Counted from the first letter of the stretch, positions 8,028 through 15,328 are shown. The stretch is DNA of 64,000 nucleotides from Glaciecola nitratireducens FR1064 (GCF_000226565.1 NC_016041.1:1984001-2048000); one strand, 5' to 3'. Program-made: numbers and translations. The notes: generated by a model from the sequence alone, not told the origin.

Positions 8028-8992
8028 TAGGCGAACACCTCGTTATTGAGTTTTGTTAGATAAAAATGACGGGCTTTGTTGGCAATAAATTTACCTACGT
8101 CCCTCATCGTAAGATTATTGGCTTCGAGAACATCTTGTTCTTCCGTCCAAACATCTTTGCTTACCCAACCAATGAAATTGCCTACATTCTTTTGATCCAG
8201 GCCCAGTACTTCAACACCCTGGTTCAGCCTGTTTTCAGTAACTGCATACTCAACGAACTCTCTCATTGAATTAAGCTTCTCTGGATCAACAGCTGCTAAA
8301 GTTTTCACTTTAGACACAGAGTGTTTCTCGCCTTTAACCTTAAAAAGTAAGTCAGTATGGCTAGGATGGGTGCATCTCCAAACAATGCCTTCACCTACAC
8401 CAGTTACACCTAATGCATGAGCTACAGGGCATTGGTCTTCTACAGCTAAAGTAAGCTCTGTGAGTCGGTTAATGGAGTTTTCAGGCATCTGTAAATCAAC
8501 TGTTTCCTCATAAACAGGAAAGTCGTCAATAAAGAATACATCTGCTCTTTCAAGTAGGCCGTGTGAATCGCTGCTTAGATGTAGAGAACTTAATGGTATA
8601 TGCTTACCTTCAATTTCTGCTGCGAACATTACAAACATCTTAGGCATATTAGTTAAGGCAACACCTCTCTGGATATTGCCGCCACACCATTCGCCATAGA
8701 CGATGACATCTTTACCATCTGCAATGTCTTGCAAAAAGTAGTGCCAATCAGTTTCAATACTTTCAGCCCATGTAGCAAAACCAGCATTGTCATTAAGAGG
8801 TTGAATTAAACGTGATCTGCTTTGATAGTAAACCTTGTCTTTTTGTACCGAGTAACTTATTGCCGCATTGGTTCCGTGTAACTTAACGGTTCCAATAAAG
8901 CTTAGGTGTGTAATCGTGGAAGATTCTGCAATGTCGCGTATGTCTTTAACTACATTACGGAACTGTCCTATTTTTGGGAAAGGCTGGAACAT
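8027..8992 (-). CDS. RNA ligase family protein (phage type)
   Basis: A nucleotidyltransferase-fold RNA ligase of the phage RNA_ligase family. The start is the ATG at 8992, which has an AGGGG site and lies 1 nt after the preceding stop, giving 321 aa. Motif I is F-I-G-T-V-K-L-H-G-T-N with adenylated lysine at about K37. Motif III is V-I-V-Y-G-E-W-C-G. Motif IV is G-E-G-I-V-W-R, and motif V is L-F-K-V-K-G. Such enzymes seal nicked RNA, for example to repair tRNA cut by host anticodon nucleases. That role is attractive for an element in a tRNA operon but is not shown by sequence. Confidence 0.88.
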   Translation of the reverse strand: MFQPFPKIGQFRNVVKDIRDIAESSTITHLSFIGTVKLHGTNAAISYSVQKDKVYYQSRSRLIQPLNDNAGFATWAESIETDWHYFLQDIADGKDVIVYGEWCGGNIQRGVALTNMPKMFVMFAAEIEGKHIPLSSLHLSSDSHGLLERADVFFIDDFPVYEETVDLQMPENSINRLTELTLAVEDQCPVAHALGVTGVGEGIVWRCTHPSHTDLLFKVKGEKHSVSKVKTLAAVDPEKLNSMREFVEYAVTENRLNQGVEVLGLDQKNVGNFIGWVSKDVWTEEQDVLEANNLTMRDVGKFIANKARHFYLTKLNNEVFA

Positions 8993-8993
8993 A

Positions 8994-9218
8994 CTAGTAC
9001 CCCTGTATTTCGATAACTTGGATGGCATCTGGGAACTCTTCCAAATCACCATCGTTTATGCTTTCAGGCATGTAAGTATCTTGGTCGATATAAGCAGCAC
9101 TAACGTATGTTGCTGCCATAGCGGTTTGACCATGATCAGCATTGACCCTAACTTCCATTTCGCCACCATGGATGGCTTGCATTTCTGTGAGTTGTTCAAT
9201 CAGTGTGTCTAATTGCAT
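8994..9218 (-). CDS. Hypothetical 74-aa protein of the island
   Basis: A small acidic protein starting M-Q-L-D-T-L-I-E-Q-L-T-E-M. It then carries G-G-E-M-E-V-R-V-N-A-D-H-G, probably a beta hairpin after the first helix. The shape resembles small uncharacterised phage proteins. The stop is 1 nt before the RNA ligase ATG and its own start is close to the 49-aa gene, so it is an operon member. No function can be assigned. Confidence 0.65.
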   Translation of the reverse strand: MQLDTLIEQLTEMQAIHGGEMEVRVNADHGQTAMAATYVSAAYIDQDTYMPESINDGDLEEFPDAIQVIEIQGY

Positions 9219-9220
9219 AA

Positions 9221-9370
9221 TTAGTACTCGAACTCGTCATCTGCTACATGACCAGCAGCCCAATCTAACGCATCAGCAACACCTTGTTCATAGGTCATGC
9301 CTGGGTATTTACTGGGTTCATTTTCTTGCACATTGTCACGAGCTGTTTCAATTTCTTCTTTGGTTTTCAT
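9221..9370 (-). CDS. Hypothetical 49-aa acidic protein of the island
   Basis: The open frame begins M-K-T-K-E-E-I-E-T-A-R and ends A-D-D-E-F-E-Y. Its ATG overlaps the phosphoesterase stop in an ATGA arrangement, strong evidence of coupled translation. A good GGAAGT-like site lies inside the end of the upstream gene. It is hydrophilic with no membrane segment and no recognised family. Confidence 0.62.
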   Translation of the reverse strand: MKTKEEIETARDNVQENEPSKYPGMTYEQGVADALDWAAGHVADDEFEY

Positions 9371-10434
9371 AATTTACTTCCTAGTTGCGCGATGTTTACT
9401 GTGTGTCGTTCCACCTCACCAAAGTCCTTATGAAGTACAATAGCTTTGCTGTCTTGTCCTGATCTGTATCCGCCCCATGATGCATAAGAATCTTTGGCTG
9501 CGAGTGTACGGAAGGATTCAACAGTACAACCGTTGTATTCTTTTAAAGTGTCGTGGTGAATGTGGCCTGTGTACCAATATCTAAACTGGGTTTCGCCCCA
9601 GTCTTGCGGTTTATCAGTCGCCATAACAAGCGGAAGCTTGTCAGCCTTTGTCGTATGTCCGTGATGCACTCCGAAGAAGCACTTACCGAACCGCACAAAG
9701 TTATAAGGATTAGCGGTTACATCAATGATGACTCTTGGTTCGTTTTTGAACATGTGCTTCAGTGTTACTTGAAGGAACATTGAGCCAGTATCATCATGGT
9801 TACCGATTGCATTGATCACACGTACTGTCTCATGGTGCTCTAGTGCTGCCATGATCATGTGTAATAAGATTTCTACACCAACATCAGCCATAGTAAGAAA
9901 GTTCTTGTCTGTGTCTAATGGGTGTCCTGAACGGGTAGTAGTCCCTGCGATGTTATCTGCATGGAAGTAATCACCTAAGTTTACGATCACTGATTGTTTA
10001 CAAGGAGGAGCTGTTAATACCAGTCGAGTGAATATTCCTATGAATACTTCTCTGGCCTTGGCAATATCCCAGTCTTCACCCGCTTCATCAGCTAGTGCTA
10101 ACATTCCAATATGCGGGTCACCAAGTGGATATACCGCCATTAGATCGGATGATCCATGTATGATTTTATTAGTTGGTTTGTAGACCGGCATATCTTTAAC
10201 TAAGCCGTCAATAACTGCCTGCATTAAAGCGATACTGTCTTCTTTGTTTACATCTGTTTTTACCCACTGTCCGGCAACTTGGCCTTCTGCGTTGTATCTT
10301 GTTGATACACCCTTAACGTAATGGGTATCAGGTGTGTAATGCATCATGTCATGTTCAGGGGCATAGCCACGCAAAGCAGCATACTTCTTAACCCTGAGAA
10401 CAGAATCACCAACAGTTGATCTAGTCAAGCCCAT
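9367..10434 (-). CDS. Phage-type calcineurin-like metallophosphoesterase
   Basis: The 355-aa protein has the complete metallophosphoesterase motif set: G-D-P-H-I-G (about residue 110), N-L-G-D-Y-F-H-A-D, G-N-H-D, H-H-G-H-T and Y-T-G-H-I-H-H-D. This predicts a two-metal phosphatase or nuclease; phage relatives are annotated as DNA exonuclease-like. The N-terminus (M-G-L-T-R-S-T-V) looks like the second helix of a helix-turn-helix. The frame upstream of the ATG contains Q-A-T-A-D-A directly after a stop codon, as if the first helix were lost. It heads the main leftward operon. Confidence 0.85.
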   Translation of the reverse strand: MGLTRSTVGDSVLRVKKYAALRGYAPEHDMMHYTPDTHYVKGVSTRYNAEGQVAGQWVKTDVNKEDSIALMQAVIDGLVKDMPVYKPTNKIIHGSSDLMAVYPLGDPHIGMLALADEAGEDWDIAKAREVFIGIFTRLVLTAPPCKQSVIVNLGDYFHADNIAGTTTRSGHPLDTDKNFLTMADVGVEILLHMIMAALEHHETVRVINAIGNHDDTGSMFLQVTLKHMFKNEPRVIIDVTANPYNFVRFGKCFFGVHHGHTTKADKLPLVMATDKPQDWGETQFRYWYTGHIHHDTLKEYNGCTVESFRTLAAKDSYASWGGYRSGQDSKAIVLHKDFGEVERHTVNIAQLGSKL

Positions 10435-10605
10435 AGCGTCAGCGGTGGCTTGTTACTACTTAATTATATGGTACATATTATGGTACTTTAACTAATAGAT
10501 TACAATATAAATTAAGTAATATAAGTATATACAATGGGTTTATGGATCTCTATTAGGGACTCATACAGTTTTAACATGATTAACAAAATAGGTGAGAGAC
10601 AGAAT
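10435..10605 (-). promoter_or_regulatory. AT-rich leader/promoter region of the leftward island operon
   Basis: No gene is visible in these 171 bp. The strongly AT-rich stretch (10457-10540) contains two TATGGTAC-type motifs about 14 bp apart (10463-10468 and 10477-10482), resembling the GGTAC repeats at both element ends. It precedes the phosphoesterase-to-AlpA operon and probably holds its promoter, but no single -35/-10 pair stands out. Confidence 0.45.
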
Positions 10606-10809
10606 TTAATAACCAAATTCAGGATGGCGTTCATCAAATTCTTCTCTTGTTAATTTGAGTGGTTCACTAATTCCACGATGAATAATTTCACCAGAACTTA
10701 AGACTGAGTTTCCATTTCTGATTTTAAAACGCCAACCTCCGTTGATGACCGAATATTCTTCTCCATATTTATCACAGAGTATGTTTTCTTCTTCAAACCA
10801 ATAAAGCAT
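10606..10809 (-). CDS. Hypothetical 67-aa protein of the island
   Basis: A small basic-acidic mixed protein rich in aromatic residues (M-L-Y-W-F-E-E-E-N at the start, N-G-G-W-R-F-K-I in the middle). It begins 2 nt after the stop of the 118-aa gene, so both likely come from one transcript read leftward from near attR. The family is unknown. The spacing supports reality; the function cannot be called. Confidence 0.6.
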   Translation of the reverse strand: MLYWFEEENILCDKYGEEYSVINGGWRFKIRNGNSVLSSGEIIHRGISEPLKLTREEFDERHPEFGY

Positions 10810-10811
10810 GT

Positions 10812-11168
10812 TTAGACCTCAAAAGTGTATAGGGTAGTAAGCTTCGGTTTTATGATCCGACCGATGCTATCGTTTGTTAGATAGAGGTTACTTGAGTTCT
10901 TAAAAAACCAAAGCGAACAATCTAATCGGTAAAGTCCATTTGTCCATTCATACATGCTCATAGAGGTAGCAACTAATTCTGCAACCTGTGGGCTTCCGCA
11001 TAGATCGCCAAATGAGTACTCCAGTATCGTTGTGCCGCCATAATCACCATGAGCTAACACAATGTAGCCCTCATGCTTAGAACCTGGCTCTGGATACATG
11101 TGGCCCCATGTGTCTTGCATTACATTATGTTTCTTCGTGTTAACGAATACATCTACCATGCTGCCCAT
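10812..11168 (-). CDS. Hypothetical 118-aa protein of the island
   Basis: A soluble protein with no membrane segment, starting M-G-S-M-V-D-V-F-V-N. It is rich in glycine and aromatic residues and predicts mainly beta structure. An in-frame ATG lies three codons downstream, so the start is uncertain by 9 nt. It is the rightmost island gene, reading away from attR, and pairs with the 67-aa gene. No known domain was recognised. Confidence 0.62.
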   Translation of the reverse strand: MGSMVDVFVNTKKHNVMQDTWGHMYPEPGSKHEGYIVLAHGDYGGTTILEYSFGDLCGSPQVAELVATSMSMYEWTNGLYRLDCSLWFFKNSSNLYLTNDSIGRIIKPKLTTLYTFEV

Positions 11169-11204
11169 AATTTACTCACTTAGTTTAATTGTTTAAATTT
11201 ATTG

Positions 11205-11232
11205 TTGCACAGTACATTTCTGTATGTATAAT
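11205..11232 (+). promoter_or_regulatory. Outward-facing sigma-70 promoter at the right end of the island
   Basis: A TTGCAC -35 box (11205-11210), a 16-bp spacer and a perfect TATAAT -10 box (11227-11232) read rightward, out of the element, across attR into tRNA-Leu. No island gene lies in that direction. The element has cut tRNA-Leu from its original promoter, so this promoter is the best candidate for keeping it transcribed. In the excised circle the same promoter would point through attP toward the left-end terminator and int. Confidence 0.65.
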
Positions 11233-11264
11233 GCTCCTCGTTCCGCAGACGTTCACCTACGTTC

Positions 11265-11285
11265 TGTTGGTACTTTAGTTGGTAC
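11265..11285. repeat. Right-end arm-type repeats (TTGGTAC motif)
   Basis: Two direct copies of GTTGGTAC separated by 4 bp (within 11265-11273 and 11277-11285) match the TTTGTTGGTAC repeats beside the integrase. Having the same motif inside both ends of the element supports integrase or AlpA binding. They lie 63 bp inside attR. Confidence 0.6.
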
Positions 11286-11347
11286 AGGGTATTTAGTAAA
11301 CACAAATACCTATTAATTATCAGCTAGTTAACTACGCTATATGTGGA

Positions 11348-11362
11348 CGGGTTCCGCCTCCA
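11348..11362. repeat. attR core (15-bp direct repeat)
   Basis: An exact copy of the tRNA-Cys 3' terminal 15 nt (CGGGTTCCGCCTCCA) stands alone, without the rest of a tRNA. It marks the right end of the element. Joining attL and attR would place tRNA-Cys 33 nt before tRNA-Leu, restoring a compact tRNA operon. Confidence 0.93.
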
Positions 11363-11395
11363 CTTAATGCTAGTTAATTAAGTCGCAGCATCAGT

Positions 11396-11482
11396 GCCCG
11401 GGTGGTGAAATTGGTAGACACAAGGGATTTAAAATCCCTCGCTCGTAAGAGTGTGCCGGTTCAAGTCCGGCCCCGGGCACCA
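11396..11482 (+). tRNA. tRNA-Leu (TAA), separated from its operon by the island
   Basis: An 87-nt class II cloverleaf: acceptor GCCCGGG/CCCGGGC, anticodon loop TTTAAAA giving TAA, variable arm CGCTCGTAAGAGTG, T-loop TTCAAGT, and encoded CCA. It corresponds to E. coli leuZ, normally right behind cysT. It now lies 8.4 kb from its ancestral promoter. The island-end promoter at 11205-11232 points at it. Confidence 0.98.
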
Positions 11483-11971
11483 CTTCCAAAGATAGTTGTT
11501 ACTATGATAATAAGATACGCGTCAAACATGTATCAATAGAAAATCTCATGATGACACATTCAATGTTTTTTGTATCAACGCCATACTTCCCTAATTAATT
11601 AAATCTAACGTTCAAAACGAATTTTGGCGCTTTAGGCCATCCCAACGATCAGGTTCTGCGAGCCAATTTAGCGCAAGCGTTGGCATTATCCGAATTATTG
11701 CTATTTAACCGGAGGGGGCGACAATGAGCGATTCTCGGCTTGGGGCGACGAAATAGGACAAATGGACGGTTTTAAATGATACGGTTGTTCGGCATTCGGT
11801 TTTGTATTGTTCCATAATTGGATAAAATTCAAACACTTCTGTGTCAGCTTTTTTTACATAGGCTAAATAAAACAAACAAGTATTAGCTTTAAAGTATTGA
11901 TAAATATTGGTTTTAATTTTTGGCGTAAAACTTGCTTAACAAGGCTATTACAACTCCATAAGTTTACAGAA
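11483..11971. other. Gene-free stretch between tRNA-Leu and the PEP-CTERM gene
   Basis: No supported gene lies here. There is no obvious terminator directly after tRNA-Leu. A 10-codon frame at 11724-11756 starts with ATG 7 nt after a strong GGAGGGGG site but encodes only M-S-D-S-R-L-G-A-T-K, and may be a decayed remnant. The promoter of the following gene should lie within the last 150 bp, where AT content is high. Confidence 0.4.
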
Positions 11972-12622
11972 ATGAAAATTACAAAAACACTATTCGGTTT
12001 CTTAGTTCTATCAATCGGGCTAACAGTTCCCGCTCACGCTGTTCCAATCTTTTTACAAACTTCTATAACGGGCGAAATTAGCGTTTTAAATGATGGTTCA
12101 TTAATCGAAGCTAATAATCTAGGGGCTCGCAATAACCCTGTAACAATAAACGGTGTCTTGTTCGGCTCAGACGAATCTGCATTGAGCGCAGGTTGGACAG
12201 ATGGTTCTGGAAATTTTTCTAATGATAATTTCAATACTGATCTAGAAGCACTTTTAGATGAATTGGTTTACGCATCTGGTTTCGGGAGTCTTGGGTTCAC
12301 GTTAGACGGTCTAACGATCGGTAACAGCTATAGATTACAATTACTGTTCTCAAATGACAAAAACTCTACTGGTAACGACATTTTTGTTTCGCTGTTAGGG
12401 TCTGACTTCTCGTTAAAAAATTGGCAGCCAAATGCTGTAAACTTAATTGTAAGGTTTACTGCCGAAGCAGAGACTTTATTTGTCGGATTCGACGGTCCTA
12501 ATAATCAACCAGGAAGAGCTGTTCTAAATGGTTATGCTCTACATGAGGTCCCAGAACCATCAACATTAGCCATCCTAGCATTAGGTTTAATTGGTTTAGG
12601 CGCGCGTCGCTTCAAAAAATAA
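11972..12622 (+). CDS. PEP-CTERM sorting domain protein
   Basis: A 216-aa secreted protein with an N-terminal signal peptide (basic M-K-I-T-K-T, hydrophobic core, cleavage near A-H-A). The C-terminal sorting signal has V-P-E-P-S-T, a hydrophobic helix and a final R-R-F-K-K. PEP-CTERM proteins are recognised and cleaved by exosortase during export, usually with exopolysaccharide. The mature part is Asn/Gly/Leu rich, predicted beta-sandwich, without cysteines. The start is the ATG that opens the signal peptide; an upstream TTG in frame is less likely. No exosortase gene is in the window, so its partner must lie elsewhere. Confidence 0.88.
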   Translation: MKITKTLFGFLVLSIGLTVPAHAVPIFLQTSITGEISVLNDGSLIEANNLGARNNPVTINGVLFGSDESALSAGWTDGSGNFSNDNFNTDLEALLDELVYASGFGSLGFTLDGLTIGNSYRLQLLFSNDKNSTGNDIFVSLLGSDFSLKNWQPNAVNLIVRFTAEAETLFVGFDGPNNQPGRAVLNGYALHEVPEPSTLAILALGLIGLGARRFKK

Positions 12623-12640
12623 ATTTATTAATTTTTCTGA

Positions 12641-12671
12641 AAGCACCTGCCATTCGGTAGGTGCTTTTTTT
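12641..12671 (+). terminator. Rho-independent terminator of the PEP-CTERM gene
   Basis: AAGCACCT pairs with AGGTGCTT and the stem continues inward through GCC/GGT to an ATTC loop; a run of seven T follows. It lies 18 nt after the stop codon. Confidence 0.9.
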
Positions 12672-12877
12672 ATTTCTGTCATCTGCTAAAAGTAACTATC
12701 CTCAGGACTGCTATTGCGCGCAATCAAATCAGTGATAATGCATCGCTTTCAATACCCTAAAGATAGTGATGTTCAGGCCCCGGCACTTATAATTTTTTAG
12801 CAACCTGTTATGTATAACAAATTAATGTTTTAATTATCCCATGTTTTTTCGAATAACATTATTGGTTTTCTTACATC

Positions 12878-13798
12878 ATGATATCCACCATTATTTCGTG
12901 TCATGACTTATTTAAAAAAATTGAGTCTAAAAACACGTCTAGTATAAAAATACTGTTCACAACCATGGCAAACGCACCTACGTCAAAGCCTGATTTGAAG
13001 CGAGAAGATGTTTCGTTGTATATACCAAAATCTTTGTTGTTCGATTTCGAAAATGACTTTGTGAATAAACAAAATTCGTTTAGCAATATGATGCCATCTC
13101 TTAGTGCCTTTCAAGTTTCGGCTCAAAAGCTCGGACTGAACGTAGACGACGAGATTGTGGTTTATGACGACTTTGGTAATTTTTGTGCGTCAAGGGCTTG
13201 GTTTATGCTCTTATCTATGGGCTTTACGAATGTTAAAACGTTGGACGGCGGGTTACCCCAATGGATTAAGTGTGGTTATAAAACGGAAAGCTCTCTAATA
13301 AGTCCCAACATTGAGTCCAACGTTCAGTTGAAAGCATCGCTTAATTATTCCTTTGTCGATGCAGACTATATTTGTACTGCATTGTCCGCATGTTTATTAG
13401 TACCCGCATCTAAAGCTTCAACTACGATTACCCTGCAGACAGGCAAAACAAATAGGTCTCAACTGATTGACGCAAGAAGTTTTGGACGTTATGCAGGCAT
13501 TGAGTCCGAACCAAGGGCTAGTATGAGGTCGGGACATATACCTACTTCTGTGAATATACACTATGCAAGTTTGCAGCATGCAGGCAAGTTTAAATCCTCT
13601 GACGAATTAACAGACATGTTTGAGGACAATAATATTAATCTCAAGAATGAAATGATAATAAGTTGTGGTAGTGGCGTAACAGCCTGCATTGTTGCACAAG
13701 CTGCCTATTCTTTAGGAGCGCCTCGCGTTAAAGTCTATGATGCTAGTTGGTCAGAGTGGGGCGCCAGTCAGACATTGCCCATCGAGGTGGGTGTATGA
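12878..13798 (+). CDS. Thiosulfate/3-mercaptopyruvate sulfurtransferase (two rhodanese domains)
   Basis: A 306-aa tandem rhodanese. The first domain (about 5-150) is the inactive type with L-F-D-F-E-N-D-F, M-M-P-S and V-V-Y-D-D-F-G. The second (about 185-300) has L-I-D-A-R-S-F-G-R-Y, R-S-G-H-I-P and the active loop C-G-S-G-V-T-A, with catalytic Cys at about residue 263, as in SseA/mercaptopyruvate sulfurtransferases. It transfers sulfane sulfur to cyanide or thiols; the preferred donor cannot be told from sequence. Its end overlaps the LysE-type gene by 4 nt (ATGA). Confidence 0.88.
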   Translation: MISTIISCHDLFKKIESKNTSSIKILFTTMANAPTSKPDLKREDVSLYIPKSLLFDFENDFVNKQNSFSNMMPSLSAFQVSAQKLGLNVDDEIVVYDDFGNFCASRAWFMLLSMGFTNVKTLDGGLPQWIKCGYKTESSLISPNIESNVQLKASLNYSFVDADYICTALSACLLVPASKASTTITLQTGKTNRSQLIDARSFGRYAGIESEPRASMRSGHIPTSVNIHYASLQHAGKFKSSDELTDMFEDNNINLKNEMIISCGSGVTACIVAQAAYSLGAPRVKVYDASWSEWGASQTLPIEVGV

Positions 13799-14433
13799 CT
13801 GAAGTCATAGCATTTAACTGGTTAGAACTCTTCTCAATCGCTGTTATTCACTTTTTTGCTGTAGCAAGTCCTGGGCCCGACTTTGCTGTTGTACTTAAGC
13901 AAAGTATGCAGCAGGGAAGAGCGGCTGCAATATCCACCAGTATTGGTATTGGTACTGGCATACTGTTGCATGTTACTTATTCTCTGATTGGAATAGGCTT
14001 AATAATTAAGACCACTCCGTGGTTGCTAAATATACTGCTATATCTGGCCGCTGCTTATTTAGCATGGATTGGTATCAGTGCTTTAAAGAGTCAACCGCAT
14101 GGCCAGGCCAAACTATCGGCTGTGCCTGTCCCACAAAAAAGCTTGATAAAATCATTTATGATAGGTTTCATCACTAACGGTCTAAACCCGAAAGCCACGT
14201 TATTCTTTTTGTCTGTTTTCACGGTAGCAATATCATCAGAAACGCTTTTATCACATAAAATTATCTATGGCTTATATATGGCTGTTGCCACTGCCGCATG
14301 GTTTATATTTCTATCTGTTGTCATTACGCATCGAAAAGTACGTGCGTTTTATGAGCTAAATGGCTACATCTTTGACCGTATTATGGGAGTTGTTCTCATA
14401 ATCATGGCTTTATTCCTTGTTGTCACCAGTTGA
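13795..14433 (+). CDS. LysE/RhtB-family amino-acid exporter
   Basis: A 212-aa inner-membrane protein with about six hydrophobic helices. The family motif A-S-P-G-P-D-F appears near residue 25, followed by the G-I-G-T-G-I-L helix and the G-F-I-T-N-G-L-N-P-K-A loop. LysE/RhtB members export amino acids or their analogues. The start is the ATG in the ATGA overlap with the sulfurtransferase, so the two are translationally coupled. That pairing hints at export of a sulfur amino-acid-related compound, which is inference. Confidence 0.88.
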   Translation: MTEVIAFNWLELFSIAVIHFFAVASPGPDFAVVLKQSMQQGRAAAISTSIGIGTGILLHVTYSLIGIGLIIKTTPWLLNILLYLAAAYLAWIGISALKSQPHGQAKLSAVPVPQKSLIKSFMIGFITNGLNPKATLFFLSVFTVAISSETLLSHKIIYGLYMAVATAAWFIFLSVVITHRKVRAFYELNGYIFDRIMGVVLIIMALFLVVTS

Positions 14434-14614
14434 TTAGAGAACCTCTTTACATTTTTTAGTATACTTCGTCACGGCAAATGGTGTGTACTTGTTCTATGGG
14501 AACGATGAATAAATCTGTAAAATGACGTAATTCATACGTAAAATATGTGGTGAGTATGTGGTTCTAATTTAAAATTAGTGGCGTTACCTAATTAACGTGG
14601 AAAATTAAGTCTCA

Positions 14615-15328
14615 ATGAATAAAGTACCAAAACAAAATTATACTTTAGATATTAAAAGCCTTTTTGAACGAGGGAACATCGCGACCAAGCAAAACTTACC
14701 AGTTATGCTTCGCTGCATGTTTATTTTGCTTTTTATCGGGCTTGCTGCATTCGTGGCTTTCTTCAACATCTATGAGATAGAAACAGTGGCTCAACTTGAA
14801 GCCATGCAAACTGAAACGTATTTCTTTAATATGTTATTGACAGTTTTATTGTCACCGCTGATGGCCGGGATGGGTATGCTGGCGGTTAAAACTGAACGAA
14901 AACAAGCGATTAATGTTATTAGTTTGTTTATGTACGTCCCCTTTATACTCTGGCTAGCCACAGCAGAGTTGATTATATCCTTGCTTACCCAAGTGGGTAT
15001 GACGCTGTTTATTTTGCCCGCAATTTACATTTTTATTACTACCATCTTTGCGAAACTTTTAATAGCGGATAAACAGCTAAGACCGTTTCTTGCAATAAAA
15101 ACCTCGATTCAAATGTGTAACCAGTATTTATTGCAACTTACCGTCTTATTCGCTATTTTCTTAGTCTTGTTCGTGATCGGCATGCTAACCTTTGGTTTAG
15201 CATTTATTTGGGTGTTGCCTCTTTATTACAACGTTATCGGCATTTTATATAATGACTTGTTTGGAACCAACGTTGAGGCCCCTCAAACACAAGCTGGCAA
15301 CTCCGAGGAAACGCATTTTGATGCATAA
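14615..15328 (+). CDS. Multi-pass membrane protein of unknown function
   Basis: The 237-aa protein has about six hydrophobic segments (near 33-55, 70-90, 105-125, 130-155, 175-200 and 200-225) and an N-terminal cytoplasmic stretch with D-I-K-S-L-F-E-R-G. The pattern is like the BPSS1780/YciC-type membrane protein groups, but I cannot place it firmly. It overlaps the bax start by 8 nt and so forms the first gene of a three-gene operon. An effect on the cell envelope is possible given the glucosaminidase next to it. Confidence 0.7.
   Translation: MNKVPKQNYTLDIKSLFERGNIATKQNLPVMLRCMFILLFIGLAAFVAFFNIYEIETVAQLEAMQTETYFFNMLLTVLLSPLMAGMGMLAVKTERKQAINVISLFMYVPFILWLATAELIISLLTQVGMTLFILPAIYIFITTIFAKLLIADKQLRPFLAIKTSIQMCNQYLLQLTVLFAIFLVLFVIGMLTFGLAFIWVLPLYYNVIGILYNDLFGTNVEAPQTQAGNSEETHFDA

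Larger units (their letters stand above)
2983..11362. mobile_element. 8.4-kb integrative element in tRNA-Cys with phage-like nucleotide/nucleic-acid genes
   Basis: The element is bounded by 15-bp direct repeats, one being the tRNA-Cys 3' end. It splits the conserved tRNA-Gly/Cys/Leu cluster, since tRNA-Leu lies 34 nt past the right repeat. Contents from left to right: terminator, repeated integrase arm-type motifs, P4-type integrase and a lipoprotein rightward; then leftward a small protein, AlpA-like regulator, 57-aa coiled-coil protein, SPFH protein, dUTPase, ThyX, RNA ligase, two small proteins, phosphoesterase and two unknown proteins. There are no virion, packaging, primase or conjugation genes. 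It could be a phage satellite, a decayed prophage or an autonomous genomic island; the boundaries are firm, the lifestyle is not. Confidence 0.93.

Noticed and set aside
11602-11726. Open frame of about 40 codons after tRNA-Leu
   Set aside because: No start codon or ribosome-binding site; too short to separate from chance; only mentioned as part of the gene-free stretch.
12713-12724. Palindrome ATTGCGCGCAAT as an operator
   Set aside because: Single short palindrome between unrelated genes, with no second copy or known regulator match.
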